Assembly (NCBI RefSeq): GCF_014230465.1
Contig: NZ_JAAXCY010000003.1
Coordinates: forward strand, 186,001 to 250,000
Source: Pseudomonas cremoris
GTDB lineage: Bacteria > Pseudomonadota > Gammaproteobacteria > Pseudomonadales > Pseudomonadaceae
Direction: 5' to 3'
Length of the DNA: 64,000 bases
Shown: positions 34,108-43,136 of the stretch, piece after piece
How positions within the stretch are numbered: position 1 is the first letter of the stretch
Layout of the letters: every line of letters starts with the position of its first letter
Program-made: the position numbers and the translations under genes
Notes under the pieces: model-generated
The model's database searches: none
Seen by the model: the letters and a program-made list of their open reading frames with translations, nothing else
Told to the model about the DNA's origin: nothing

Positions 34108-35259
34108 TTAGCGCCCGCCCATGATCGCGATGTAATCCTGGGTCCAGCGGCTATACGGCACGAACTTGCCGCCCTCAGCCTGCGGGGTTTTCCAGAAGGC
34201 GATCTTGTCGAACTGGTCGAACCCATTGGTTTTGCAGCCTTCGGCGCCCAGCAGTTCGCTCTCTTTACAGGCGGCAGGCACTGCCGGCAGCGAGCCGAAC
34301 CAGGCGGCAACATCGCCCTGGACTTTGGGTTGCAGCGACCAGTCCATCCACTTGTATGCGCAGTTGGGGTGCTTGGCTTCGCTGTGCAACATGGTGGTGT
34401 CGGCCCAGCCGGTGGCGCCTTCCTTTGGAATGGTCGAGGCAATTGGCTGCTTCTCGTTGACCAGTCCGTTGACCTGATACGGCCAGGCGCTGGAGGCCAC
34501 CACGCCTTCGTTTTTGAAGTCGCTCATCTGTACCGTGGTGTCGTGCCAGTAGCGGTGGATCAGCGGTTGCTGGGCGCGCAACAACTCAAGCACGGCCTTG
34601 TACTGGGTTTCGGTCAGCTCATACGGGTTCTGGATGCCCAGTTCCGGCTTGGTCGACTTGAGGTACAGCGCCGCATCGGCGATGTAGATCGGGCCGTCAT
34701 ACGCTTGCACGCGACCTTTGTTCGGCTTGCCGTCCGGCAGGTTTTGCGCGTCAAACACCACGTTCCAGCTGGTGGGCGCAGTCTTGAATACGTTGGTGTT
34801 GTACATCAACACGTTCGGGCCCCATTGGTACGGGGTGCCGTAGGTTTGCTGGCCGACCACATACCACGGCGCGTCTTTGAGGCGCGGGTCGATGTTCTTC
34901 CAGTTCGGGATCAATGCCGTGTTGATCGGCTGCACACGCTTGCCGCCGATCAGGCGCAACGAGGCATCACCCGATGCGGTCACCAGGTCATAACCACCCT
35001 TGGCCATCAGGCTGACCATTTCGTCAGACGTGGCGGCGGTTTTCACATTGACCTTGCAGCCGGTTTCCTTCTCGAAACCGGTGACCCAGTCGTAGGCCTT
35101 GTCGCTTTCGCCACGTTCGATGTAGCCGGGCCAGGCGACGATATCCAACTGGCCTTCACCGGCACCGACCGCCTTGAGCGGTTCGGCGGCCTGGATGCTG
35201 GCGCTGGCCAGCAGCGCGGTGGTCAGGGCACTGAGCAGTGCGGTCTTGTGCGCGGACAT
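34108..35259 (-). CDS. ydcS: Polyamine-type ABC transporter substrate-binding protein (YdcS-like)
   Basis: The 383-residue protein is close in length to E. coli YdcS. It has a cleavable signal peptide (ALLSALTTALLASASIQA) and a type II periplasmic binding fold with GEGQLDIVAWPGYIERG, LMAKGGYDLVTASGDASLRL, and GPNVLMYNTNVF. It should deliver polyamine or a related compound to the YdcTUV-like transporter. It is the first transporter gene in its direction of transcription, downstream of an aldehyde dehydrogenase gene. Confidence 0.88.
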   Translation of the reverse strand: MSAHKTALLSALTTALLASASIQAAEPLKAVGAGEGQLDIVAWPGYIERGESDKAYDWVTGFEKETGCKVNVKTAATSDEMVSLMAKGGYDLVTASGDASLRLIGGKRVQPINTALIPNWKNIDPRLKDAPWYVVGQQTYGTPYQWGPNVLMYNTNVFKTAPTSWNVVFDAQNLPDGKPNKGRVQAYDGPIYIADAALYLKSTKPELGIQNPYELTETQYKAVLELLRAQQPLIHRYWHDTTVQMSDFKNEGVVASSAWPYQVNGLVNEKQPIASTIPKEGATGWADTTMLHSEAKHPNCAYKWMDWSLQPKVQGDVAAWFGSLPAVPAACKESELLGAEGCKTNGFDQFDKIAFWKTPQAEGGKFVPYSRWTQDYIAIMGGR

Positions 35260-35331
35260 AGGGGTTCCCTCTTCTTTAATTATGGTCGGGGCAGTGTGTG
35301 AAGCCGGTACCGCAAGAGCTTAGTTGTTGTT

Positions 35332-36819
35332 TTAGAGATGCTGGCCGTGGCGCGCCATGATGTGTCTCACCACGCTGTAGTCCTGTAGCGAATCGCTGGA
35401 CAGATCTTTCCCGTACCCCGAGCGCTTCAAGCCGCCGTGGGGCATTTCACTCACGAGCATGAAATGGCTGTTGATCCAGGTGCAGCCGTATTGCAGGCGC
35501 GCGGCCACTTGCATGGCCTTGTCCAGGTTCTGGGTCCAGACCGATGAGGCCAGGCCATATTCCGAGTCGTTGGCCCAGTCCACCGCCTGCTCCAGTTCGT
35601 CGAAGCGGGTCACGGTGACCACCGGGCCGAACACTTCGCGCTGCACGATTTCATCGCTTTGCTTGCAGCCGGCGAGCAGCGTGGGTTGGTAATAGAAGCC
35701 TGCACCGGAATGCACGGCGGCGCCGGTGATGCGTTCGATATGCGGCTGGCCGAGGGCGCGTTCGACGAAACTGGCAACACGGTCGCGCTGGCGCGTACTG
35801 ATCAGCGGGCCGAGTTCGTTGTCGGCATCGCGTTTTCCGGCAAAGCGCAAGCTGCTGACCGCCGCGCCCAACTCGGCGACCAATTTGTCGTGAATCCCTG
35901 CCTGGGCGTAGATACGGCACGCGGCGGTACAGTCTTGGCCGGCATTGTAGTAACCATAGGCACGCACGCCTTCGACCACGGCTTGCAGGTCGGCGTCGTT
36001 GCACACGATCACCGGGGCTTTGCCGCCCAGCTCCAGGTGCGTGCGTTTAAGTGTTTTGGATGCGGCTTGCAGAATTTTTTGCCCGGTGACGATATCGCCG
36101 GTCAGCGAAACCATGCGCACTTTTGCGTGGCTGACCAAATGGCTGCCGACGCCTTCGCCGCCGCCACACAGAATGTTGATCACTCCACGCGGCAGCAATT
36201 GGCTGAGGGCAGGAGCGAGGGCCAGGATCGACAGGGGCGTATGTTCCGAGGGTTTGAACACCAGGGTATTGCCGGCGGCGAGGGCCGGGGCGATTTTCCA
36301 CGCGGCCATCATCAGAGGGTAGTTCCATGGCGCAATCGACGCCACGACACCGATAGGGTCACGGCGCACCATGCTGGTGTAGCCCGGCAGGTACTCACCG
36401 CTCAGTTGCCCGGTCTGGCAACGCACAGCACCGGCGAAGAATCGGAACACATCCACCGTGGCGCTCAAATCGTCCTGGCGCGCCAAGTGCAATGGCTTGC
36501 CGCAGTTCAGCGATTCCAGGCGAGCGAGGTAGTCGGCTTGTGTTTCGATGGCATCGGCGATGCCCAGCAGGATGTTCGAGCGTTGTTGCGGCGTGGTGCG
36601 CGACCACGTGGCAAAGGCACGATGGGCGGCGAGGATCGCGGTTTCGACCTGCTCGGTACTGGCCTCGGCGATTTGAGTCAGCACTTCACCCGTGGCAGGG
36701 TTGAGGATCGGCTCGACAAAACCCTGGCCCTGGACCAGTTCGCCGTCGATCAGCAACGCGGTGAGCAGCGGGGTGGGTGCGCCGGACATTTTTCGCGATC
36801 TCTTTTGTTGTATGGCCAT
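35332..36819 (-). CDS. Second aminobutyraldehyde-type aldehyde dehydrogenase
   Basis: The product is about 495 residues from ATG 36819; ATG 36789 ([13 protein letters not shown]) is an alternative. It has the aldehyde dehydrogenase signatures [14 protein letters not shown] and [15 protein letters not shown] and is clearly paralogous to the PatD-like protein of 29630-31054, sharing the C-terminal [18 protein letters not shown] pattern. It precedes the substrate-binding gene on the same strand. The two enzymes may act on different aminoaldehydes, for example 4-aminobutanal and 3-aminopropanal, but this is inference. Confidence 0.85.
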   Translation of the reverse strand: MAIQQKRSRKMSGAPTPLLTALLIDGELVQGQGFVEPILNPATGEVLTQIAEASTEQVETAILAAHRAFATWSRTTPQQRSNILLGIADAIETQADYLARLESLNCGKPLHLARQDDLSATVDVFRFFAGAVRCQTGQLSGEYLPGYTSMVRRDPIGVVASIAPWNYPLMMAAWKIAPALAAGNTLVFKPSEHTPLSILALAPALSQLLPRGVINILCGGGEGVGSHLVSHAKVRMVSLTGDIVTGQKILQAASKTLKRTHLELGGKAPVIVCNDADLQAVVEGVRAYGYYNAGQDCTAACRIYAQAGIHDKLVAELGAAVSSLRFAGKRDADNELGPLISTRQRDRVASFVERALGQPHIERITGAAVHSGAGFYYQPTLLAGCKQSDEIVQREVFGPVVTVTRFDELEQAVDWANDSEYGLASSVWTQNLDKAMQVAARLQYGCTWINSHFMLVSEMPHGGLKRSGYGKDLSSDSLQDYSVVRHIMARHGQHL

Positions 36820-36921
36820 GGGCGTTCTCTTACAGGGCGCCTGACCTTCTCTTATGGATGAAGTGAGAGTAGAGGTCGGGCGCGAGGTCAACAAATACTA
36901 AATACTGAATGCAGCATTCGA

Positions 36922-37833
36922 TTAAATAGATGGCTTGCGCGGGTGGGGCTGTTCGCGAGCGACCGTCAGGAACGGGTCCACCAACGCCGGCCGCGCCGTG
37001 CCACGACGCCAGGCCAGGCCCACGTCGAGGGTTTGGCTGAGGTCGGCGATAGGGCGTGCCTCGATAATGTCGCCCTCAAGCGACCAGGGGCGGTAGGTCA
37101 TGTCGGGCTGGATCGACACGCCAAGGCCCGCCGCCACCAGGCTTCGCACCGCCTCGGTGGAGGCAGTGCGCAAGGTCACCCGTGGTTGCAGGCCCGCGCC
37201 GGTCCACATGCGCTGGGCGTTGTGGCCCATTTCATCGACGTTCAGCTGGATCAGCGGCTCACGCGCCACGTCGGCAAGGTTGATGCTGTCGTGCTCCAGC
37301 AGCGGGTGTTGTGCCGGCAGCCACAGGCGGTGAGGGGAGTGGGTGAGCACTTCGGTCTGCAGGGCGTGCCGGTCTTCAAGGTTAGAGAGGATCAGCACGC
37401 CTACATCGATTTCACCGCTGACAAGCAAATGCTCGATGTATGGGCGCTCATCCTCCATCACGCGGATTTCCACGTTGGGGTAGGCGCGCTGGAAACGGGT
37501 GAGCAGGTCGGCGAGGTAGTAGCCGGCCACCAGGCTGGTCACGCCGATGATCAACTGTCCGGCCACTTGGTCGGTGCTCTGTTGCAGGCTTCGCTTGGCG
37601 TTATCGACGGTGGCGAGGATCAAGTGCGCCTGGCGCAGGAACTGGTGGCCCTGGTGAGTCAGGGTCATGCCCTTGGCGTGGCGATTGAACAGGTTTACGC
37701 CGATTTCCTGTTCCAGTTGCTGGATCGCCAGGGTCAGGGTGGACTGGGAAATAAACGCAGTCTGTGCGGCGGCGGAGATCGAGCCGGTCTCGGCCACGGC
37801 GATGAAATGCCGGATTTGACGCAGGGTCATCAT
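36922..37833 (-). CDS. LysR-family transcriptional regulator
   Basis: The 303-residue product has an N-terminal helix-turn-helix (LRQIRHFIAVAETGSISAAA) and a LysR effector domain (LIIGVTSLVAGYYLADLLTR). It lies directly upstream of the polyamine cluster on the same strand, with about 100 bases between its stop and the first dehydrogenase start. It may be the regulator of the cluster, although LysR genes are more often divergent. The inducer is unknown. Confidence 0.85.
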   Translation of the reverse strand: MMTLRQIRHFIAVAETGSISAAAQTAFISQSTLTLAIQQLEQEIGVNLFNRHAKGMTLTHQGHQFLRQAHLILATVDNAKRSLQQSTDQVAGQLIIGVTSLVAGYYLADLLTRFQRAYPNVEIRVMEDERPYIEHLLVSGEIDVGVLILSNLEDRHALQTEVLTHSPHRLWLPAQHPLLEHDSINLADVAREPLIQLNVDEMGHNAQRMWTGAGLQPRVTLRTASTEAVRSLVAAGLGVSIQPDMTYRPWSLEGDIIEARPIADLSQTLDVGLAWRRGTARPALVDPFLTVAREQPHPRKPSI

Positions 37834-38001
37834 GCTGGAATTACCAGTGGGGTGTTTTTATAGATTTGTTCGAGTGTATATCGGTTTTAACGAAGGGCGG
37901 CGGCGTTACATCTGGAAGCACTCTAGATCGGGGCTTTTTGGCACTTAGTTTTACGCTGGGGGCCTATTGGTCCTATGAACCCTAGTGTCTGGAGGCTACG
38001 A

Positions 38002-38712
38002 ATGAATACCCGTGGATTGCTCGATCAATTGCTCAAGTCTGGCCAGGACATGCTGCAGAACAAGAGTGGCGGCCAACGTAAACAGGAGGACAAAGGCGCC
38101 CTGGGCGGATTGCTCGGCGGTAGCGGACTGGGCAGCCTGCTGGGCGGCGCGGGCGGCGGCGCCTTGGCAGCGGGTGCGATGGGCTTGCTGCTCGGTAACA
38201 AGAAAGCCCGAAAATTCGGCGGCAAGGCCCTGACCTACGGCGGTTTGGCAGCGTTGGGCGTCATTGCCTACAAGGCCTACGGCAATTGGCAGGCACAACA
38301 GGCGAATGCGCCAAAAGGTGAGCCGCAAACCATCGACCGTCTGCCGGCGGCACAGGTTGAGCAACACAGCCAAGCCATCCTCAAGGCGCTGGTCGCCGCC
38401 GCCAAGGCTGATGGCCACGTAGACGAGCGCGAGCGCACGCTGATCGAAGGCGAATTCACCAAGCTGGACAACGATCGTGAGCTGCAAAGCTGGCTGCACG
38501 CGGAACTGAACAAGCCCCTGGACCCGGCCGACGTGGCGCGGGCGGCGAGCACTCCGGAAATGGCGGCCGAAATGTACATCGCCAGTGTGATGCTGGTGGA
38601 TGAGGAGAACTTCATGGAGAAAGCCTACCTCGACGAACTGGCGCGCCAGCTCAAGCTTGAACCTGGTTTAAAGGTCGAGTTGGAAAAACAGGTGCGCCTG
38701 AATACCCACTAA
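38002..38712 (+). CDS. DUF533 / TerB-like (YebE family) protein
   Basis: The 236-residue product starts with a short helix (NTRGLLDQLLKSGQDMLQ), followed by a Gly-rich hydrophobic region (GGLLGGSGLGSLLGG..AAGAMGLLLG) and a C-terminal TerB-like helical domain (ILKALVAAAKADGHVDERER). This is the DUF533/YebE family of inner-membrane-associated proteins; despite the TerB fold it is not itself evidence of tellurite resistance. ATG 38002 follows a GGAGG site at 37991-37995 and is preferred over ATG 37975. Confidence 0.88.
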   Translation: MNTRGLLDQLLKSGQDMLQNKSGGQRKQEDKGALGGLLGGSGLGSLLGGAGGGALAAGAMGLLLGNKKARKFGGKALTYGGLAALGVIAYKAYGNWQAQQANAPKGEPQTIDRLPAAQVEQHSQAILKALVAAAKADGHVDERERTLIEGEFTKLDNDRELQSWLHAELNKPLDPADVARAASTPEMAAEMYIASVMLVDEENFMEKAYLDELARQLKLEPGLKVELEKQVRLNTH

Positions 38713-38727
38713 ATGCATGCGCAATCT

Positions 38728-38860
38728 TGTAGTGAGTGGGCTTGCCCGCGCTGGGGGGCAAAGCCGCCCCAAAACCAGGCACCTCGGTTTTCCTGAAACA
38801 CTGCAGCGTTTCGTCTAGGGCGGCTTCGCCCCCCAGCGCGGGACAAGCCCGCTCACTACA
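38728..38860. repeat. REPIN (GTAGTGAGCGGGC class)
   Basis: TGTAGTGAGTGGGCTTGCCC at the left and GGGACAAGCCCGCTCACTAC at the right form an inverted pair with a spacer that itself contains complementary GGCGGCTT-type arms. It is the same class as 5791-5924. Confidence 0.85.
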
Positions 38861-39047
38861 ATTGAGCTGTGATCATGTCTCAATCGCGGTGTTTCAGCCC
38901 TTTTACAGGTGGCCGAATCACCGCCATCTGCCGCAACCCCCTTCCTACATTTGCATTCTGTGATCCCTACATCAAAACCCATTGATTAATGAGGGCTTCT
39001 GCTCAGCTATACTCCCCGGCATTTGATCGGCCCTTCGAGGAATTACT

Positions 39048-40670
39048 GTGAAGAACTGGACCTTGCGCCAACGGATCTTGGCAAGCTTTGCGGTCATTAT
39101 CGCCATCATGCTGTTAATGGTTGTGGTCTCCTATTCACGGTTGCTGAAGATCGAAAACAGCGAGGAAGCCGTCCGCGACGATGCCGTGCCAGGTGTTTAC
39201 CTCAGTTCGATGATCCGCAGCGCGTGGGTCGACAGCTACCTGCAAACCCTCGAAATGCTTGGCCTGCGCGACGACAAGGGCTTGAGCGATACCGACAAGG
39301 CCGACTTCAAATCCTATGAAGCGCGGATCCAGACGCAGATGGCCAGCTATCAGAAAACCATCAACGGTCGGGAAGATCAGGCCGAGTTCGATAAATTCGA
39401 AACCCTGCACCAGGCCTACAACAAGAGCCTGGCCGTTGTGCTTGATAGCCTGCAGCGCAATGACTTGGACGCCGCCCGCAAAGAGTTCAATACCAACCTG
39501 ACGCCCGCCTGGACGGCTGGGCGCATGAAGCTCAATGACATCATCACCGAAAACAAGAGCGTTGCCGACCAAGCGACCAATGCCATTGATAACGCGGTGT
39601 CTGCCGCGAAAGTCAGCATGTTCGTGTCGTTAGTACTGGCCATTCTGGCCGCCGGCCTGTGCGGTTTGCTGTTGATGCGCGCGATCATGGCGCCGATGCA
39701 ACGCATCGTCGACATCCTTGAAACCATGCGCGACGGCGACTTGAGCAAGCGCCTGAACCTGGAGCGCAAGGACGAATTCAACGCGGTGGAAACCGGCTTC
39801 AACGACATGATGACCGAGCTCACGGCCCTGGTGTCCCAGGCCCAGCGTTCGTCGGTGCAGGTCACCACCTCGGTCACCGAGATCGCCGCCACCTCCAAGC
39901 AACAACAGGCCACCGCCACCGAAACGGCGGCGACGACCACCGAAATCGGTGCCACTTCCCGCGAGATCGCCGCCACGTCCAAGGACCTGGTCCGCACCAT
40001 GACCGAAGTGTCGACTGCTGCCGACCAGGCATCGGTGGCCGCCGGTTCCGGACAGCAAGGCCTGGCGCGCATGGAAGAAACCATGCACTCGGTCATGGGT
40101 GCCGCCGACCTGGTGAACGCCAAGCTGGCGATCCTCAATGAGAAAGCCGGCAACATCAACCAGGTGGTGGTGACCATCGTCAAGGTCGCCGACCAGACCA
40201 ACCTGCTGTCGCTCAACGCGGCCATCGAGGCCGAGAAAGCCGGCGAATACGGGCGCGGTTTTGCTGTGGTCGCCACCGAAGTGCGCCGCTTGGCTGACCA
40301 GACTGCCGTGGCCACCTATGACATCGAGCAGATGGTGCGCGAGATTCAGTCGGCGGTGTCCGCTGGCGTGATGGGCATGGACAAGTTCTCCGAGGAAGTG
40401 CGCCGGGGCATGTCCGAAGTGCAGCAAGTGGGCGAGCAGCTGTCGCAGATCATCCACCAGGTACAGGCCCTGGCACCGCGCGTGTTGATGGTCAACGAAG
40501 GCATGCAGGCCCAGGCCACCGGTGCCGAGCAGATCAACCATGCACTGGTGCAACTGGGCGACGCCAGCAGCCAGACCGTCGAGTCACTGCGCCAGGCCAG
40601 CTTTGCCATTGATGAGCTGAGCCAGGTTGCGGTCGGTCTGCGCAGCGGCGTGTCGCGTTTCAAAGTCTGA
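39048..40670 (+). CDS. wspA: Surface-sensing methyl-accepting chemotaxis protein WspA
   Basis: This 540-residue receptor has an N-terminal membrane helix (about 10-31), a periplasmic helical-bundle sensor, a second helix (about 187-209), a HAMP domain, and a cytoplasmic signalling domain whose tip contains NAAIEAEKAGEYGRGFAVVA. The gene order is that of the Wsp system, in which surface contact activates WspE and finally c-di-GMP synthesis by WspR. It starts at GTG 39048 behind CGAGGA and overlaps wspB. Confidence 0.95.
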   Translation: MKNWTLRQRILASFAVIIAIMLLMVVVSYSRLLKIENSEEAVRDDAVPGVYLSSMIRSAWVDSYLQTLEMLGLRDDKGLSDTDKADFKSYEARIQTQMASYQKTINGREDQAEFDKFETLHQAYNKSLAVVLDSLQRNDLDAARKEFNTNLTPAWTAGRMKLNDIITENKSVADQATNAIDNAVSAAKVSMFVSLVLAILAAGLCGLLLMRAIMAPMQRIVDILETMRDGDLSKRLNLERKDEFNAVETGFNDMMTELTALVSQAQRSSVQVTTSVTEIAATSKQQQATATETAATTTEIGATSREIAATSKDLVRTMTEVSTAADQASVAAGSGQQGLARMEETMHSVMGAADLVNAKLAILNEKAGNINQVVVTIVKVADQTNLLSLNAAIEAEKAGEYGRGFAVVATEVRRLADQTAVATYDIEQMVREIQSAVSAGVMGMDKFSEEVRRGMSEVQQVGEQLSQIIHQVQALAPRVLMVNEGMQAQATGAEQINHALVQLGDASSQTVESLRQASFAIDELSQVAVGLRSGVSRFKV

Positions 40671-41182
40671 TGAGCGACCTCGCGGCTAAACGCGGCGCCG
40701 TCCCGGCAGCGAAAAAGGCGTTGTTCCTGGTGTTTTGCATCGGCAGCGAACGCTATGCCCTCAAGGCCACCGAAGTGGCTGAGGTGCTACCGCGCCTGCC
40801 GCTCAAGCCGATCGCCCATGCGCCGTTGTGGGTGGCCGGTATCTTTGCCCATCGCGGGGCGCTGGTGCCGGTCATCGACCTGAGCGCCCTGACCTTCGGT
40901 GTGCCGGCCCAGGCCCGTACCAGTACGCGGCTGGTGCTGGTCAATTACCAACCAGAGCCGTGGCACGAAGCACGTTGGCTGGGACTGATCCTTGAACAAG
41001 CCACCGATACCCTGCGTTGCGACCCGGCCGAGTTTCAGCCCTACGGCCTGGACAACCGCCAGGCGCCGTACCTGGGGCCGGTGCGTGAGGATGCCCAAGG
41101 CCTGATGCAATGGATCGGCGTGAACGACCTGCTGACCGATGACGTGCGTGCCGTGTTGTTTTCAGCCGAGTTGAGCGTATGA
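40670..41182 (+). CDS. wspB: CheW-like coupling protein WspB
   Basis: The 170-residue product is a CheW domain (LFLVFCIGSERYALKATEVA; PLWVAGIFAHRGALVPVIDL) that links WspA to the kinase WspE. The start overlaps the wspA stop (TGATG) and its end overlaps wspC, as expected for the compact wsp operon. Confidence 0.93.
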   Translation: MSDLAAKRGAVPAAKKALFLVFCIGSERYALKATEVAEVLPRLPLKPIAHAPLWVAGIFAHRGALVPVIDLSALTFGVPAQARTSTRLVLVNYQPEPWHEARWLGLILEQATDTLRCDPAEFQPYGLDNRQAPYLGPVREDAQGLMQWIGVNDLLTDDVRAVLFSAELSV

Positions 41183-42438
41183 GCAACGATCCTCGTTTCT
41201 TCGCCTTCTTGAAGGAGCGCATCGGCCTGGACGTGGCCTCGGTGGGCGAGGCGATCATCGAACGCGCGGTGCGCCAACGCACCCAGGCGACGCACGCGCA
41301 GACAGCGGGCGAATACTGGCAGCACCTGCAAAGCTCCCAGGATGAGCAGCAAGCGCTGATCGAAGCGGTGATCGTCCCCGAGACCTGGTTTTTTCGATAC
41401 CCCGAATCCTTTGCAACGCTGGCGCGCCTGGCCAAGGCACGCCTGGCCGAGATCAAGCAGATGCGTGCGCTGCGCATCCTCAGCCTGCCGTGTTCCACCG
41501 GCGAAGAACCCTATTCGATAGCGATGGCCTTGCTGGATGCTGGCCTGGCGCCGCATCAATTCAAGGTGTTGGGCCTGGATGTCAGCCCGCTGTCGGTGGA
41601 GCGCGCGCGGCGCGGGGTGTACGGCAAGAACTCGTTCCGGGGTGGCGATATCGGCTTTCGGGACCGGCACTTCACCGAATACGGCGACGGTTACCACATC
41701 GCTGACCGCGTGCGCGAGCAGGTGCGGCTGCAAGTCGGCAACCTGCTTGATCCGACGCTGCTGGCCAATGAGCCGAGCTACGACTTTGTGTTTTGCCGCA
41801 ACCTGCTGATCTACTTCGACCAGCCGACCCAGAAGCAAGTGTTCGATGTGCTCAAGGGCCTGACCCACGTCGACGGCGTGCTGTTTATCGGCCCGGCCGA
41901 AGGCAGCCTGTTGGGGCGTCATGGCATGCGCTCGATTGGCGTACCGCAGTCCTTTGCGTTCAGCCGGCATGCCGAGCCGGTCAAGCCCGAGCCGGTGTTC
42001 GCGCCGATTCCCGCGCCCCCGCCACCTCGCACTGCGGCGACGCTGCCCGTGCGGCCGCGACCGTTCAGTACGGCTAACACTCAGGTGGTACCGATCAAGA
42101 CGCCGCCATCCGATGCGAATACCTTGCTCAGCCGCATCGCCACACTCGCCAATGAGGGCAAAAGCGCTGAAGCGCGTGCTGCCTGTGAACAATATTTGAA
42201 TAACCACCCGCCAGCCGCGCAGGTCTTCTACTGGCTGGGGCTGCTCAGCGATGTGTCCGGCAGCGCCCTGGAGGCCCAGGGTTTCTACCGCAAAGCCCTG
42301 TATCTGGAACCGCAGCACCCGCAGGCCTTGATGCACCTGGCCGCGTTGCTCGAATCCCAAGGTGACACGGCGGGGGCGCGCCGTTTGCAGGCCCGTGCCG
42401 CACGTAGCGAGCGAGCTGACAGTGAGTCCAAACGATGA
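41179..42438 (+). CDS. wspC: CheR-type methyltransferase WspC with TPR tail
   Basis: The 419-residue product has a CheR domain (ILSLPCSTGEEPYSIAMALL, the SAM site; FCRNLLIYFDQPTQ) and a proline-rich linker leading to TPR-like repeats near the C-terminus (VFYWLGLLSDVSGSALEAQG). It methylates glutamates of WspA to adapt the response. Its ends overlap the neighbouring wsp genes. Confidence 0.94.
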   Translation: MSNDPRFFAFLKERIGLDVASVGEAIIERAVRQRTQATHAQTAGEYWQHLQSSQDEQQALIEAVIVPETWFFRYPESFATLARLAKARLAEIKQMRALRILSLPCSTGEEPYSIAMALLDAGLAPHQFKVLGLDVSPLSVERARRGVYGKNSFRGGDIGFRDRHFTEYGDGYHIADRVREQVRLQVGNLLDPTLLANEPSYDFVFCRNLLIYFDQPTQKQVFDVLKGLTHVDGVLFIGPAEGSLLGRHGMRSIGVPQSFAFSRHAEPVKPEPVFAPIPAPPPPRTAATLPVRPRPFSTANTQVVPIKTPPSDANTLLSRIATLANEGKSAEARAACEQYLNNHPPAAQVFYWLGLLSDVSGSALEAQGFYRKALYLEPQHPQALMHLAALLESQGDTAGARRLQARAARSERADSESKR

Positions 42439-43136
42439 GTAGCCCACACGTGCTCGACACCGCAGGCCTGGACCTGACCCTGGCCGACACCCAAGCCATC
42501 GACGACTGCTGGAACCGGATCGGTATCCACGGCGACAAATCCTGCCCGCTGTTGGCAGACCATATCCACTGCCGCAACTGCTCGGTGTATTCCGCCGCCG
42601 CCACGCGCCTGCTGGACCGCTATGCCTTGCAGCAGGACGACCACCGTCCGCAGGCCACCGTTGAAGTCGGTGAAGACGTGGTCACCCGTTCGTTGCTGAT
42701 GTTCCGCCTCGGCGAAGAATGGCTGGGCATTGCCACCCGTTGCCTGGTGGAAGTGGCGCCGCTGCAACCGATCCACTCCCTGCCGCACCAACGTTCTCGC
42801 GCCTTGCTTGGCGTGGCCAATGTGCGCGGCGCGCTGGTGGCGTGCCTGTCGCTGGTGGAGCTGCTGGGCCTGGACGCTACCAACAATGGCGCCACGGGCG
42901 GGCGCATCATGCCGCGCATGCTGATCATTGCCGCCCAGGATGGCCCGGTGGTGGTGCCGGTGGATGAAGTCGACGGGATCCACGCCATCGATGAGCGTAC
43001 CTTGAAGGCCGCATCGGCCTCCGGCACCCAGGCCAGCGCGCGCTACACCCAGGGTGTATTGCAGTGGAAAGGCCGCAGCCTGCGTTGGTTGGACGAGGCG
43101 CAATTGTTGTCCGCCGTGACCCGGAGCCTCACATGA
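42435..43136 (+). CDS. wspD: CheW-like coupling protein WspD
   Basis: The 233-residue product has an N-terminal extension with a Cys-containing stretch (GDKSCPLLADHIHCRNCSVY) and a CheW domain (MFRLGEEWLGIATRCLVEVA; GVANVRGALVACLSLVELLG). It is the second coupling protein of the Wsp complex. It overlaps both neighbours by 4 bases. Confidence 0.93.
   Translation: MSSPHVLDTAGLDLTLADTQAIDDCWNRIGIHGDKSCPLLADHIHCRNCSVYSAAATRLLDRYALQQDDHRPQATVEVGEDVVTRSLLMFRLGEEWLGIATRCLVEVAPLQPIHSLPHQRSRALLGVANVRGALVACLSLVELLGLDATNNGATGGRIMPRMLIIAAQDGPVVVPVDEVDGIHAIDERTLKAASASGTQASARYTQGVLQWKGRSLRWLDEAQLLSAVTRSLT

Noticed and set aside
38002..38712. Tellurite resistance gene
   Set aside because: The TerB-like fold is shared with DUF533/YebE proteins, and no other ter genes are present, so a resistance function is not supported.
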